NCBI GenBank assembly: GCA_001917815.1
Contig: MNES01000063.1
Location: 23,696 to 87,695, forward strand
Reading direction: 5' to 3'
Source: Chloroflexi bacterium 13_1_40CM_65_17
GTDB taxonomy: Bacteria; Chloroflexota; Dormibacteria; Dormibacterales; Dormibacteraceae
Length of the DNA stretch: 64,000 nt
A program made the position numbers and the translations under genes. Shown here in pieces: positions 7,679-17,400 of the stretch. Numbering within the stretch: the stretch's first letter is position 1; every line of letters begins with the position of its first letter. A model generated the notes under the pieces. The model saw nothing but the letters and a program-made list of their open reading frames with translations. It searched no databases and was not told the origin of the DNA.

Positions 7679-8884
7679 ATGAAAGTCGCGCGCCGTCCTT
7701 CGGCCACGGCGCACCAGGCGCCGGCGGCGGTCGAGGTCTCGATCGTGATGCCCTGCCTCAACGAGATCGAGACGCTCGCCGTGTGCATCGCCAAGGCTCG
7801 CCAGGCCATCGAGAAGGGCGGCTATTCCGCTGAGATCATCGTCGCCGACAACGGAAGCAGCGACGGCTCCCAGCTCGTGGCACGGAAGCTCGGCGTCAGG
7901 GTTGTCGACGTCTCGAGAAAGGGGTATGGGAGCGCCCTCATCGGGGGCATCGACTCGGCGCAAGGCAAGTACGTGGTGATGGGCGACGCCGATGCGAGCT
8001 ATGACTTCGCCGCCATCGACCCCTTCATCGCCAAGCTGCGCGAGGGCTACGACCTCGTGGTGGGTAATCGATTCATGGGGGGTATAGAGCCCGGCGCCAT
8101 GCCGTGGTCGCACCGATGGGTCGGCAACCCAGGCCTCACGCGCATCAGCCGCATCTTCTTTCACGCCCCTGTCGGCGACACCCACTGCGGGCTGCGGGCG
8201 TTCACAAGGGACGCCTACAAACGGATGCGGCTGCGCTCCAGCGGCATGGAGTTTGCCAGCGAGATGGTTATCAAAGCGTCGTTGAAGGAAATGCGAATTA
8301 CCGAGGTGCCCGTGACACTTCATCCCGATGGGCGTTCGAGGCCGCCACACCTGCGCACATGGCGAGATGGCTGGCGCCACTTACGTTTCATGCTTCTGTT
8401 CAGCCCGCGATGGCTGTTCCTGTATCCGGGGATTGCGCTTTTCGGCTTGGGCCTGGTGGTGGGGGCAGCGCTCGAGACCGGACCCAAAGCGATCGGCCCT
8501 TTCGGCTTTGACATCCATACGCTGCTGCTCGCGGGCTTCTGCTGCCTGATCGGTTACCAGCTGATCGTGTTCGCGGTCTTCACGAAGGTGTTCGCGATGC
8601 GCGAGGGCTTCCATCCCCCAAACCGAGCCTATTCCGAGATGTTCCGTTACGTGAAGCTGGAAACCGGGCTCGCACTAGGGGCGCTGATGTTCGTGCTCGG
8701 GGTGGCCGGCACGGTCCTTGCGGTGCTCAGCTGGGGGGCGGTCGGGTTCGGCGCCCTCGATCCCCGACTCACGATGCGTGAGATCATCCCCGCCGCGGTG
8801 CTGCTGACCCTTGGCGTGCAGACGATTTTCGCGAGCTTCTTCCTCAGCATCCTCGGCATCGATAGCGAAACTGATCCGTCCTGA
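7679..8884 (+). CDS. Family 2 glycosyltransferase with C-terminal TM helices
   Basis: A 401-aa membrane-anchored GT-A fold transferase like dolichyl/polyprenyl-phosphate sugar transferases. Seen: VSIVMPCLNE at the start of the domain, VADNGSSDGS, and the nucleotide-metal motif GDADASYD. After the catalytic domain, from residue ~235, there are four hydrophobic segments (LFLYPGIALFGLGLVVG, LLLAGFCCLIGYQL and two more). Such enzymes charge a polyprenyl phosphate with a sugar for use outside the membrane. It opens a plus-strand operon with a GT-C-like protein, an epimerase, a GT4 and two methyltransferases, so it probably supplies a lipid-linked sugar for envelope glycan decoration. Confidence 0.88.
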   Translation: MKVARRPSATAHQAPAAVEVSIVMPCLNEIETLAVCIAKARQAIEKGGYSAEIIVADNGSSDGSQLVARKLGVRVVDVSRKGYGSALIGGIDSAQGKYVVMGDADASYDFAAIDPFIAKLREGYDLVVGNRFMGGIEPGAMPWSHRWVGNPGLTRISRIFFHAPVGDTHCGLRAFTRDAYKRMRLRSSGMEFASEMVIKASLKEMRITEVPVTLHPDGRSRPPHLRTWRDGWRHLRFMLLFSPRWLFLYPGIALFGLGLVVGAALETGPKAIGPFGFDIHTLLLAGFCCLIGYQLIVFAVFTKVFAMREGFHPPNRAYSEMFRYVKLETGLALGALMFVLGVAGTVLAVLSWGAVGFGALDPRLTMREIIPAAVLLTLGVQTIFASFFLSILGIDSETDPS

Positions 8885-8897
8885 CGCGCTGAACGTC

Positions 8898-10676
8898 GTG
8901 CGGCGGCACCCACTGATCCTCGCGTATGTCGCCGCGCTCATACCCGCGCTTGCGATGGCTGTCACGCAGCCTTTGTGGTCCCTCGTGGACGAAGCGCAGC
9001 ACGCCGATTTCATAATCCAGTTGAGTCACGGCGTCTACCCGGCGGCTGACAGAACTCTCATCAGTGCTGAGACGCTGCACGTAACCGAGTCGACCGGCGT
9101 GTTCCGTGCCTTCTATCCAGCGGGCTCTTATCCAACACCCGATCTCTCCGACGTCGGCCTGCCACCTCCCGGGATGAGTGTCCGCGCCAATGCCGCCTGG
9201 ATGAGGAGGCACATGTGGCAGCTTTCGCACGAATCGGTGCAAACGCCGATCTACTACGTGGCGATGGTGCCGGTCTGGTGGGCTGCCGATCGGTTGGGCG
9301 GACCTTTCGCTGCGATCTATGCCCTTCGCATCATCAACGCGCTCATCGTCGCGACCCTGGCGCCGATGGTGGTGGCGGTGGCGCGGATTCTCATTCCGAC
9401 ACGACCTGAGGTAGCGGTGTTGGGGGCGATCCTAGCCATCCTGCTGCCAGGCCTCGACCTGAATGGAACACGGATCAGCAACGATGCCCTTGCGGCCGCC
9501 GCGGGAGGGATTCTGGTGCTCCTGGCGGTGCGGTGGTCTCGAGACGAATGGACGTGGCGGCGGGCCGCGATAGGGGGCCTCGCTCTTGGCGCGGGAATGA
9601 TGGTCAAGATCACGCTGGCTGGGCTGTTCCCCGCGATGGCGCTTTCAGCCCTCTGGCCGATTGCGGGCACCGCGTGGAGCGGCAAGCTCGCCAAGGTTCT
9701 GCTGACGGGTGTAATCGCGGTCGCCTGCCTGGCGCCGTGGTTCCTGGTGAATGTCCAGAATTACGGTGCGCTGACCCCCGGCGCACTCGCCGCCCGGGTG
9801 TCGGACGCGCTGCCTGGGCCCCTGACCGCGTCTTTCGTTGCGCTCGACCTGGCCGTTTTCGTGCTGACCTACTGGACCGGGGAACCGTGGGGAGCCCTAC
9901 CGCTCGCGGCGCCATTGGCCGTCCTTGGCGGGCTGATCGCCCTCATGGCTCCGGTAGGAGTCCTCAAGCTGCTGAGGACCCCCGCGCTATCGGCCGCCCG
10001 CGGTCCGGTCGTGGCAGCAACTCTCGCCGTGCTCGGCATGGTCGCCGTCTCGCTGCTGCTGCCGGTGACTGCGTCCTACGAGTTCGTGGGCCCGGGGCGG
10101 TACGTCTATCCGGCTCTGCCGGCGCTGGCCACTACATGCGCGATCGGAATGTGTGCTGTCTTGGCGAATGCCGTCGCGCGGCGCTCAGCGGCCGCCGCGT
10201 ACGCGGCGCTGGCGGTCATCATCCTGGCTGGGGGTGCTGCCGGCTTGCCTGCCCCGCCAGAACGCGGGTCCGGAGCGCCGGCTTCCGACGCGAGGATCGT
10301 CAGCGTGGGCGCCTCCGGCACGATGCAAGGAATGTCGATCCGAGTCGATAAAGTTGCCTTTGACGCAGGCGCAAGAGCCACGTGGCTCGAGGTGACTGTG
10401 AGCAACTCAGGACCCGAGGAAGCCGAGTGGACCGTACCCCCGATCGTCTTCCGTGGCGACGTCTTCGCCAACGGCGACTACCTGAGGTCGACCCACCTAC
10501 CGGGCGACATCGATGCCGGTCAGACCGTGACCGGTTGGCTTTTCATCCCGATCGATCCGGCCGGCCTCGCTGCAAATGAATCGCTTCACGTACGTTTTCC
10601 CGATGTGACGGCAGATGGCTATCGGACTGTTGGGGACATCGATCTGGAAATCCCCCTGGCGGGCGTCGTGCGATGA
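8898..10676 (+). CDS. Polytopic membrane protein, GT-C/DUF2142-like
   Basis: A 592-aa protein with about ten hydrophobic segments between residues 6 and 455 and a soluble C-terminal beta domain of ~125 residues. The first extracytoplasmic loop contains DEAQHADFI, an acidic motif in the place where GT-C glycosyltransferases carry their catalytic Asp/Glu; the overall plan matches DUF2142-type proteins. The GTG at 8898 is the first start after the GT2 stop and precedes RRHPLILAYVAALIP. Probably uses the lipid-linked sugar made by the neighbouring GT2 as donor. The C-terminal domain resembles DUF4352-like accessory folds by pattern only. Confidence 0.7.
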   Translation: MRRHPLILAYVAALIPALAMAVTQPLWSLVDEAQHADFIIQLSHGVYPAADRTLISAETLHVTESTGVFRAFYPAGSYPTPDLSDVGLPPPGMSVRANAAWMRRHMWQLSHESVQTPIYYVAMVPVWWAADRLGGPFAAIYALRIINALIVATLAPMVVAVARILIPTRPEVAVLGAILAILLPGLDLNGTRISNDALAAAAGGILVLLAVRWSRDEWTWRRAAIGGLALGAGMMVKITLAGLFPAMALSALWPIAGTAWSGKLAKVLLTGVIAVACLAPWFLVNVQNYGALTPGALAARVSDALPGPLTASFVALDLAVFVLTYWTGEPWGALPLAAPLAVLGGLIALMAPVGVLKLLRTPALSAARGPVVAATLAVLGMVAVSLLLPVTASYEFVGPGRYVYPALPALATTCAIGMCAVLANAVARRSAAAAYAALAVIILAGGAAGLPAPPERGSGAPASDARIVSVGASGTMQGMSIRVDKVAFDAGARATWLEVTVSNSGPEEAEWTVPPIVFRGDVFANGDYLRSTHLPGDIDAGQTVTGWLFIPIDPAGLAANESLHVRFPDVTADGYRTVGDIDLEIPLAGVVR

Positions 10677-11623
10677 GTGAATCGACCGACATCGTCACGG
10701 GCGGGGCAGGCTTCATCGGCCGAGCCCTTGTCGGCCAGCTCGCGACACTCGGGCACCGAGTGGTGGTCCTCGACAACCTCTCCCTTCGCGCGAGTCGAGA
10801 GGCGCCGGTGTTGCCGCCCGGCGCGGAGTTGGTACCGGGAGACGTGAGAGACCGCAGCTTTGTTCAGTCCGTGTTGGAGCGCGAGCGGCCCAGCACTCTG
10901 TTCCACCTGGCCGCGATCCATTACATACCCGCTTGTGACGAGGACCCCGCCGGATGCGTGTCTGTGAACACGGCCGGCGGAGCTTCCGTGCTCGAGGCAT
11001 GCACCAGGGTGGAAGCGCCTCCAACCTGCGTAGTTGCCTCTACGGCCGCGGTCTACGCGCCGGCAGAGGCCGCGCACAGGGAAGACGACCTATTGCGACC
11101 AATCGACATCTACGGCCTGAGCAAACTCTGGCTCGAACAGCTCGCCGAGCTCTATGCCAGAAGAAACGGTCTCCGCGTCAGAGTGGCGCGTCTGTTCAAC
11201 GTCTATGGACCTGGAGAAACCAACCCCCACCTCATTCCTTCGCTTGTCGACCAGGCGCTGGCCGGCGGCGTCATCCAGACTGGAAATCTGAGCACTCAGC
11301 GCGACTATGTCCATGTAGGTGACGTCGCGAACGCGCTGGTCGCCCTGGCCACGCCGTCACAAGGTGATGGCATCGTCTGCGTCAACGTGGGCAGCGGGAG
11401 AGCGGTGAGTGGATTGGATGTCGTCGATACGATCGCCCATTCCATGGGACGTAAGCTGGAAATCGCGACCGACGTGTCGCGGCTTCGACCTGTCGACCGC
11501 CCGCGGTTGCTGAGCGACCCACGGCGGGCCGCGGATCTGCTGGGTTGGCGTGCCCGCGTCTCGTTCGAGGATGGCATCGGCGACCTGGTCAGGGAGTCGC
11601 TCGCGGCGGGGGTTCGAATTTGA
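10673..11623 (+). CDS. NAD-dependent epimerase/dehydratase
   Basis: A 316-aa extended SDR acting on nucleotide sugars. Seen: TGGAGFIGRALVGQL (cofactor loop), VVLDNLS after beta-2, GDVRD, the Ser/Thr of ASTAAVYAP and the catalytic YGLSK dyad, followed by RLFNVYGPGE, typical of UDP-glucose 4-epimerase-like enzymes. It makes a modified NDP-sugar, likely for the glycosyltransferases beside it. ATGA overlap upstream, and its TGA overlaps the TTG of the next gene. Confidence 0.9.
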   Translation: MSESTDIVTGGAGFIGRALVGQLATLGHRVVVLDNLSLRASREAPVLPPGAELVPGDVRDRSFVQSVLERERPSTLFHLAAIHYIPACDEDPAGCVSVNTAGGASVLEACTRVEAPPTCVVASTAAVYAPAEAAHREDDLLRPIDIYGLSKLWLEQLAELYARRNGLRVRVARLFNVYGPGETNPHLIPSLVDQALAGGVIQTGNLSTQRDYVHVGDVANALVALATPSQGDGIVCVNVGSGRAVSGLDVVDTIAHSMGRKLEIATDVSRLRPVDRPRLLSDPRRAADLLGWRARVSFEDGIGDLVRESLAAGVRI

Positions 11624-12840
11624 ATCCGACCGCGGCGGACGAATCCTTCCGGGTAGCTGTGTTCACCGACCACTTCTCGCCGCAATCGTCGGGAGGCGTC
11701 GAACACGTGGTGTGGGAGGTTTACCGGCGGCTCGCCGCGCGCAATGTGCGGGTGCTCGTCGTCACTGCAATCGAGCGAGGGTGGAGTTCCTTCGGCGCGG
11801 TTGAGGGTATGCAAGTTCACGCGGTGCGAATCTGGGACCTGTCGCGGGTCGTCGGCGCACAGGTCGGCTTGGCGCCGCGGCTCTTTCGATCTGTTCCGCA
11901 CGTCATCGAAGAATTTCAGCCGCACGTGCTACACGCCAACGGGCTTCATTTCCAGTCAACACTGGCTGCGGCGTTGGCCAATCGCGACCGCCGAAGGCCG
12001 ATGGTCCTCACCAGCCATGTGGGCAAGCTCGATGCCCTCCAGCAGCCGACCCGTGCACTCACCAGAGCCTACGAGGCGTCGCTGGGACGCTACGTCCTCC
12101 GTCGCTGCACGCGCTTCATCGCGATCAGCCGGTCTGTCCGTGAACACCTCGAGGGCCTGGGTATCGAGCCTGATCTGATCGACGATGTTCCCAACGGAGT
12201 CGATCACGAACGTTTCCACGCCCGACAAGAGAGCGCCGAGCGCCTTCCACGTCCACCGCTCCTGATGTTCGTGGGCCGGCATATGCCCAACAAAGGCCCG
12301 CAGGTCTTCGTGGAGGCGCTGGCGCTGCTTCGCGACCAGGGGATCGACTTCAGGGCCGAGCTTCTGAGCTCTGGCCCGCTGCGCCAACGACTCGAACGGA
12401 GGACCAGGGAGCTGAAGCTCGAAAAACTTGTGACCTTCCGCGGTCACGTCCCAGACGTCGCCGCCGAGATGCGGCATGCTGATCTAATCGTGCGACCTTC
12501 GTTCAGCGAAGGTATGCCGCTCAGTCTTCTCGAGGCGATGGCCACGGGCGTCTGCCTCATCGTGAGCGACGTGGCTGGCAACTACGATCTCATCCGCGAT
12601 GGAGAGAACGGCCTTGTATTTCGTGCAGGGCGCGTCGACCTCTTGGCCGATGCCTTGAGGCGTTTGATCGAAGCTCCTGAGCTGCGCCGCTCGCTGGCGT
12701 CGGCGGCGTGGAAGGACTCTCTTGCGTACTCATGGGAGCGATGTGCCAGTGAGACGCTGGACGCGCTCCGGCGTGCTGTCGATGACCACGATGCAACTCA
12801 CCCTGCGCGCATCGTCGCAGACCAGGGGAGCAACCAGTAG
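11620..12840 (+). CDS. Family 4 glycosyltransferase
   Basis: A 406-aa GT-B fold transferase. The N-terminal half begins RVAVFTDHFSPQSSGGVEHV (acceptor side, glycine-rich loop); the C-terminal half carries VPNGVDHERF, FVGRHMPNKGP and the EX7E nucleotide-sugar motif in PSFSEGMPLSLLEAMATG. It transfers a sugar from an NDP-sugar to a lipid-linked or nascent glycan on the cytoplasmic side. The TTG at 11620 was chosen because it overlaps the epimerase stop (TTGA) and leaves a normal N-terminus; the earlier in-frame start would add 25 non-conserved residues. Confidence 0.92.
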   Translation: MNPTAADESFRVAVFTDHFSPQSSGGVEHVVWEVYRRLAARNVRVLVVTAIERGWSSFGAVEGMQVHAVRIWDLSRVVGAQVGLAPRLFRSVPHVIEEFQPHVLHANGLHFQSTLAAALANRDRRRPMVLTSHVGKLDALQQPTRALTRAYEASLGRYVLRRCTRFIAISRSVREHLEGLGIEPDLIDDVPNGVDHERFHARQESAERLPRPPLLMFVGRHMPNKGPQVFVEALALLRDQGIDFRAELLSSGPLRQRLERRTRELKLEKLVTFRGHVPDVAAEMRHADLIVRPSFSEGMPLSLLEAMATGVCLIVSDVAGNYDLIRDGENGLVFRAGRVDLLADALRRLIEAPELRRSLASAAWKDSLAYSWERCASETLDALRRAVDDHDATHPARIVADQGSNQ

Positions 12841-12846
12841 GACAGC

Positions 12847-13551
12847 GTGCAGCCTTCATACGACGTGTTGTGGCGGGGCTACTGGGGAGATATGCAACGG
12901 CTTGGACCTGTCCACCGCCACATTCGCGAGGACATCGTCCGGCGCGTGGGCGCGCTAGACGTCAAGAGCGTGCTGGACGTCGGTTGCGGCTCGGGCGAGA
13001 ACCTTGCCGCGCTGGCGACTTTGGGACGCTATGACCTTTCGGGAGTCGATATCTCACCCGAGGGGATCGAGCTGGCTCGTGAGCGCGTTCCGGGCGCAAG
13101 AATGCTGTCGGTTCTCAACGTCCAGGAGCAGGCCTTGCCCGAGCGGTTCGACCTCGTGATGTCCATCCAGGTGGTCGAACACATCGTCGACGACATGGCG
13201 GCGCTCAGGAATATGGCGGCGATGGCGAAGAAATACGTGTTCATCTCCACTCTTGCCGGGCGCATGCGAGCCTCGGAGTTGCTGACAGGCCACGTCCGCA
13301 ACTACTCGGCGGTCGAGCTGACGCGAAAGCTCGAAGTGGCCGGACTGCGCGTGGTCGACGTGCGCGGGTGGGGATTTCCTTTCTACTCACCCGTGTACCG
13401 CACGTTGATCGAGCTGTTGCCTGGCGGCCCGCCGGCGGGCGCCACAGGACCGTTGAGCCGCATCGTCGCACGGGTTCTGTATGAGGTGTATCGGCTCAAC
13501 TGGCCGCGTCGTGGTGATGTGTTGAGCGCGCTGGCCGAGGTGCCCACCTGA
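12847..13551 (+). CDS. Class I SAM-dependent methyltransferase
   Basis: A 234-aa Rossmann methyltransferase with motif I VLDVGCGSGENLAAL, the acidic residue after beta-2 (SGVDISPEGIELAR) and motif IV DLVMSIQVVEHIVDD. The GTG follows the GT4 stop by 6 bases. Inside a glycan operon, methylation of a sugar or a glycan terminus is likely, but the acceptor is not visible in the sequence. The C-terminal segment (residues ~180-234) is hydrophobic in part and has no assigned role. Confidence 0.85.
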   Translation: MQPSYDVLWRGYWGDMQRLGPVHRHIREDIVRRVGALDVKSVLDVGCGSGENLAALATLGRYDLSGVDISPEGIELARERVPGARMLSVLNVQEQALPERFDLVMSIQVVEHIVDDMAALRNMAAMAKKYVFISTLAGRMRASELLTGHVRNYSAVELTRKLEVAGLRVVDVRGWGFPFYSPVYRTLIELLPGGPPAGATGPLSRIVARVLYEVYRLNWPRRGDVLSALAEVPT

Positions 13552-13625
13552 ACCGGAAGCTGCTCATTCGTTTTCTTCACGAGTACCCGTTCCAGCCGGC
13601 CACGGCGCTGTGGCGCGCGATCGAG

Positions 13626-14381
13626 GTGGATGAGCTGGTTGCGCACGGCCTGCCCGATGGCCGAGGCCTCGACCTCGGATGTGGCGACGGGCTGCTCACC
13701 CGGATCGTCTTGCAAGAGGTTGGAGGGCGCGAGCTCGTCGGCGTCGACCCGGATCCTGCTGAAGTCGAACAGGCGCGGGCGCTGGGCATCTATGCCGGCG
13801 TCCACGTCGCGGGCGGCGACAAAGTGCCCGAGACCGATGCCAGTTTCGACTGGGCGCTGTCCAACTCGGTGCTGGAGCATATCCCGGACGTCGACCCCGT
13901 GCTTGCCGAGGTCGCGCGTTTGGTCCGACGTGGTGGGAAATTCATATTCAACGTGCCGGGACCGGGCTTCCATGCTTGCCTGCGAGGGCCGTTGATGCCT
14001 GGGGCGTCACGCGAGGAATACTTGCGCCACCTGGACGAGCGCCTCGCCCACCGCCGGTACTGGGGGCCAGCCGAATGGGAGCCGGCATTGGCCCGCCACG
14101 ACATGCGCTTGTCTGACGCCACCGCCTACCTCGATGCAGCGGAGGCGCGGCGCTGGGAATCGATCTCTCGCCTCACCGCCGGGGTCCTGTACGGACTCGC
14201 GGGCCGTCGCCGCCAGCCGATCGAGATTCAGCGCAGGTTGGGCATGCGCAAGAGTGGTCGACGCCTGCCCACCCGACTTGCCGGACCGCTCGCGGCCGTC
14301 CTTGGTGCGGGCTTAAATGGCGGCGCGGTACGAGCCGCCCCCAAACATGGCGCCTGCTTGATCACGGCCGTCAGGCTATAG
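13626..14381 (+). CDS. Class I SAM-dependent methyltransferase
   Basis: A Rossmann methyltransferase of at least 251 aa with motif I LDLGCGDGLLTRIVL, the beta-2 acid (VGVDPDPAEVEQAR) and DWALSNSVLEHIPDVD. GTG 13626 is the first ordinary start, but it leaves only about 15 residues before motif I. The frame stays open upstream to 13518 and codes for a plausible N-terminus (RFLHEYPFQPATALWRAIEV) with no ATG, GTG or TTG. A CTG at 13548 overlaps the previous stop as CTGA, matching the coupling pattern of this operon, so the true start may be CTG. The role is probably glycan or lipid methylation, as for its neighbour. Confidence 0.82.
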   Translation: MDELVAHGLPDGRGLDLGCGDGLLTRIVLQEVGGRELVGVDPDPAEVEQARALGIYAGVHVAGGDKVPETDASFDWALSNSVLEHIPDVDPVLAEVARLVRRGGKFIFNVPGPGFHACLRGPLMPGASREEYLRHLDERLAHRRYWGPAEWEPALARHDMRLSDATAYLDAAEARRWESISRLTAGVLYGLAGRRRQPIEIQRRLGMRKSGRRLPTRLAGPLAAVLGAGLNGGAVRAAPKHGACLITAVRL

Positions 14382-14411
14382 CCCGAACCTCCCCCAACCG
14401 CTGAATCAGGA

Positions 14412-17400
14412 TCACGTCGCCAGCGCGAAGTTCTGGGTTCCCCAGCCAGGGAAGCCGAAGGTGCTTGGACCGGACCACTCGCCGGTTCCCCACACCACGC
14501 CGCTGTTCATGGGATCAGGCGAGGCGCCCGCGTAATCGCCCCAACGGCAGGGTGGACCATAGGGTGCAGCGCAGCTTAAGTCGGTGTCCGAGGCGGTGCT
14601 GGTGGCGAGCACGGTCTCTCCGCTGTCCAGCGTGCCGAGCGCGGCAGCGGCGCTGTGACCCTGGCCGGCGATTACCGGCGGCTGCGAAGATCCGCCCCGG
14701 TTATAGAACACCACCGCGTCGTTCCCGGCGATGGACGGAGAGATGGCGCCGTTGAATACGAAGTCGGTTGCATTCGTCACCTGGCCTTGCTGCCGTACTG
14801 CGTGGGTGGCGGGCAACAGCTCATACCAGCGGAGGACCGAGCGGCCGCCCGGGCCATTGATGGTGTGCTGAGTCCAGACGGCCTCGGCGCCGCCCGCTGA
14901 GGGATCGGCGTGAGCAACGGCTTGTGTCAGGCGCCCGTCGAGGCTGTCGATGAGTGACGCGCCGCCCGGCTGCGGCACTCCGGCGGGCACATCGAACGTT
15001 CCGACGGTTAGATCGCCATCCGCTGAAAGCGCCGGCGTGCCCGATCCCTGGCGCACGAGGTGCCAGGTCATGATCTTTGCTTGCGGCCCGTTCGGCGCGA
15101 GAGTGGGGGTGTGGGCGGCGACGATAAAGCCATTCTGCGAAGCGTCCACGGTGTTGGTGGGAACAGGAGTGAACGCCAAGCTCCCGTCAGAGTTCTTGAG
15201 CAGATGATTCGAGTCGGCGAACATGTGGGCGGTCGGGGCCGTGCAGCTCGTGGAACCGGCAGCCGGCTTGGACATCGCGTAGATCTGGGCCGTGACGAAC
15301 GGCTGCGTCGACTTGCTCATGTCGTAAACATTGGCGCCGATGACGATGAAGTTGTCGTCGTGGCCGAGCTTCGGATAATCCGGCAGCATCGATCCGCTCC
15401 CAATCCCGAACTGGCACCAGCCGCTGGTCAGGTTTGTCGGATCAGCCGTCTTCGACCATCCGAACAGCACGTACGAGCTGCTGAAGTTGCTGGTGAATGA
15501 GATCAGGCTGTAAATCCAGCGCCCCGAGCGGGGGTCCCACTGGATGTTGGGGTCGCTGACGTTCAGCGTGCCGGCGCCTGAGAACGAAGCCAGGTCCAAG
15601 CTGCCGACCAGGTTCAGGCTGCGGTCGTAGACGGCGACTGTCGTGTTGATGATCTCAACGTAGTTCGATGGGCCGATCGCCCCAGTGGTGTCCGGTGGCA
15701 CACAGCAGAAGCCTTCGTCCACGGCTGAGATGCCCGGCGCGTCGGTGGCGTGCCAGCCAGGTGCGAGCCTGTAACTCGGGTTGGGCGAAATATGCGCCTC
15801 GTACGACGCTGTGGAGCCGTTTTGCCTGGCGTAGACGTCGAATAGGTACGTCCCGCCGGCCAGGCCGGTCGTGCTCCAGGTCCAGGTGTTGTTGGAGCTG
15901 TAGGCCTGGACCACCGACCAGCCGCCGCCCGGCGCCTGAAACCAGAACTGGTACGTCGGGTTGGGGCAGCCGGTCGCGGTGGCGGTGAACTTCACCGTCG
16001 TTCCGGGCGACTGCGGAGACGCCGGAATCGCGGTTTCGGTGACCGAAGCGCACGCCGGCCCCGCGCTCAACTCGTAGGTGGGATTGGGTGAGATATGAGC
16101 GTCGAAAGTGGCCGTCGAGCTGACATCGCGAGCATAGACGTCGATGGTGTAGGTGCCGGTCGCGAGGCCGCTCGTGCTCCAGCTCCAGATGTTGTTCGAA
16201 CTGTAGGCCTGGGCCACCGACCAGCCGCCGCCCGGCGCCTGGAGCCAGAACTGGAAGGTCGGGTTGGGGCAGCCGGTCGCGCTGGCGGTGAACTTAACCG
16301 TCGCTCCGGGCGATTGCGGCGAGGCGGGAGTCGCCGCTTCGGTCACTGATGTGCATGTCGTCGATGCGGCGTTCAACACATAGGTCGGATTGGGGGAGAG
16401 GTGGGCGTCATACGCAGCCGTCGAGGTGGCGTCGCGCGCGTAGACGTCGAGGGTGTAGGTGCCGGCGCCTAGACCGCTGGTGCTCCAGTTCCACGTGTTG
16501 CTCGCGCTGTACGCCTGGGCCACCGACCAGCCACCGCCCGGCGCCTGGAGCCAGAACTGATAGGTCGGGTTTGGGCAGCCGGTCGCGCCGGCGGCGAACT
16601 TGACTGCCGTCCCCGCTGATTGGGGGGAGGCAGGAGTCGCCGTTTCGGTCACTGTCGCGCATGTCGTCGATGAGGCGGTCAACACATAGGTCGGATTGGG
16701 TGAGATGTGTGCGTCGAAGGCGGCCGTGGAGCTCGCGTCGCGAGCGTAGACGTCAAACGCATAGGTGCCGGCGCCCAGGCCGCTCGTGCTCCAGTTCCAG
16801 ATGTTGTTGGAGCTGTAGGCCTGGGCGACCGACCAGCCGCCGCCCGGTGCCTGGAGCCAGAACTGGTAGAGCGGATTGGGGCAGCCGGTCGCGGTGGCGG
16901 TGAACTTTACTGTCGCCCCAGCCGCCTGCGGCGAGACCGGGTTGGCCGATTCGGTAACCGACGTGCATGTCGGCGCCGCGGCGCCGTTCAGAACGTAGGT
17001 CGGATTCGGCGAGATGTGCGCGTCGTAGGCGGCCGTCGAGCTGGCATCGCGCGCATACACATCGAGGGTGTAGGTACCGGTCGCGACCCCGCTCGTGCTC
17101 CAGTTCCAGGTATTGCTCGAGCTGTAGGCCTGGGTCACCGACCAGCCGCCGCCTGGGGGTAGGAGCCAGAACTGGTAGGTCGGATTGGGGCAGCCCGTCG
17201 CGCTGGCGGTGAACGCGACTGTCGGCCCGGGCGACTGCGGCGAGGCCGGTGTAGCACTCTCGCTCACGGACGTGCAGACGGGGGCCTCCACGGTATAGGT
17301 CGGGGCTGGCGACAGGTACGTGTCGTAGCCGGCGGTCGAGGTGGCGTCTCGGGCGTAGACGTCCTCTGTATATGTGCCCATCGCGATCCCGCTCGTGTTC

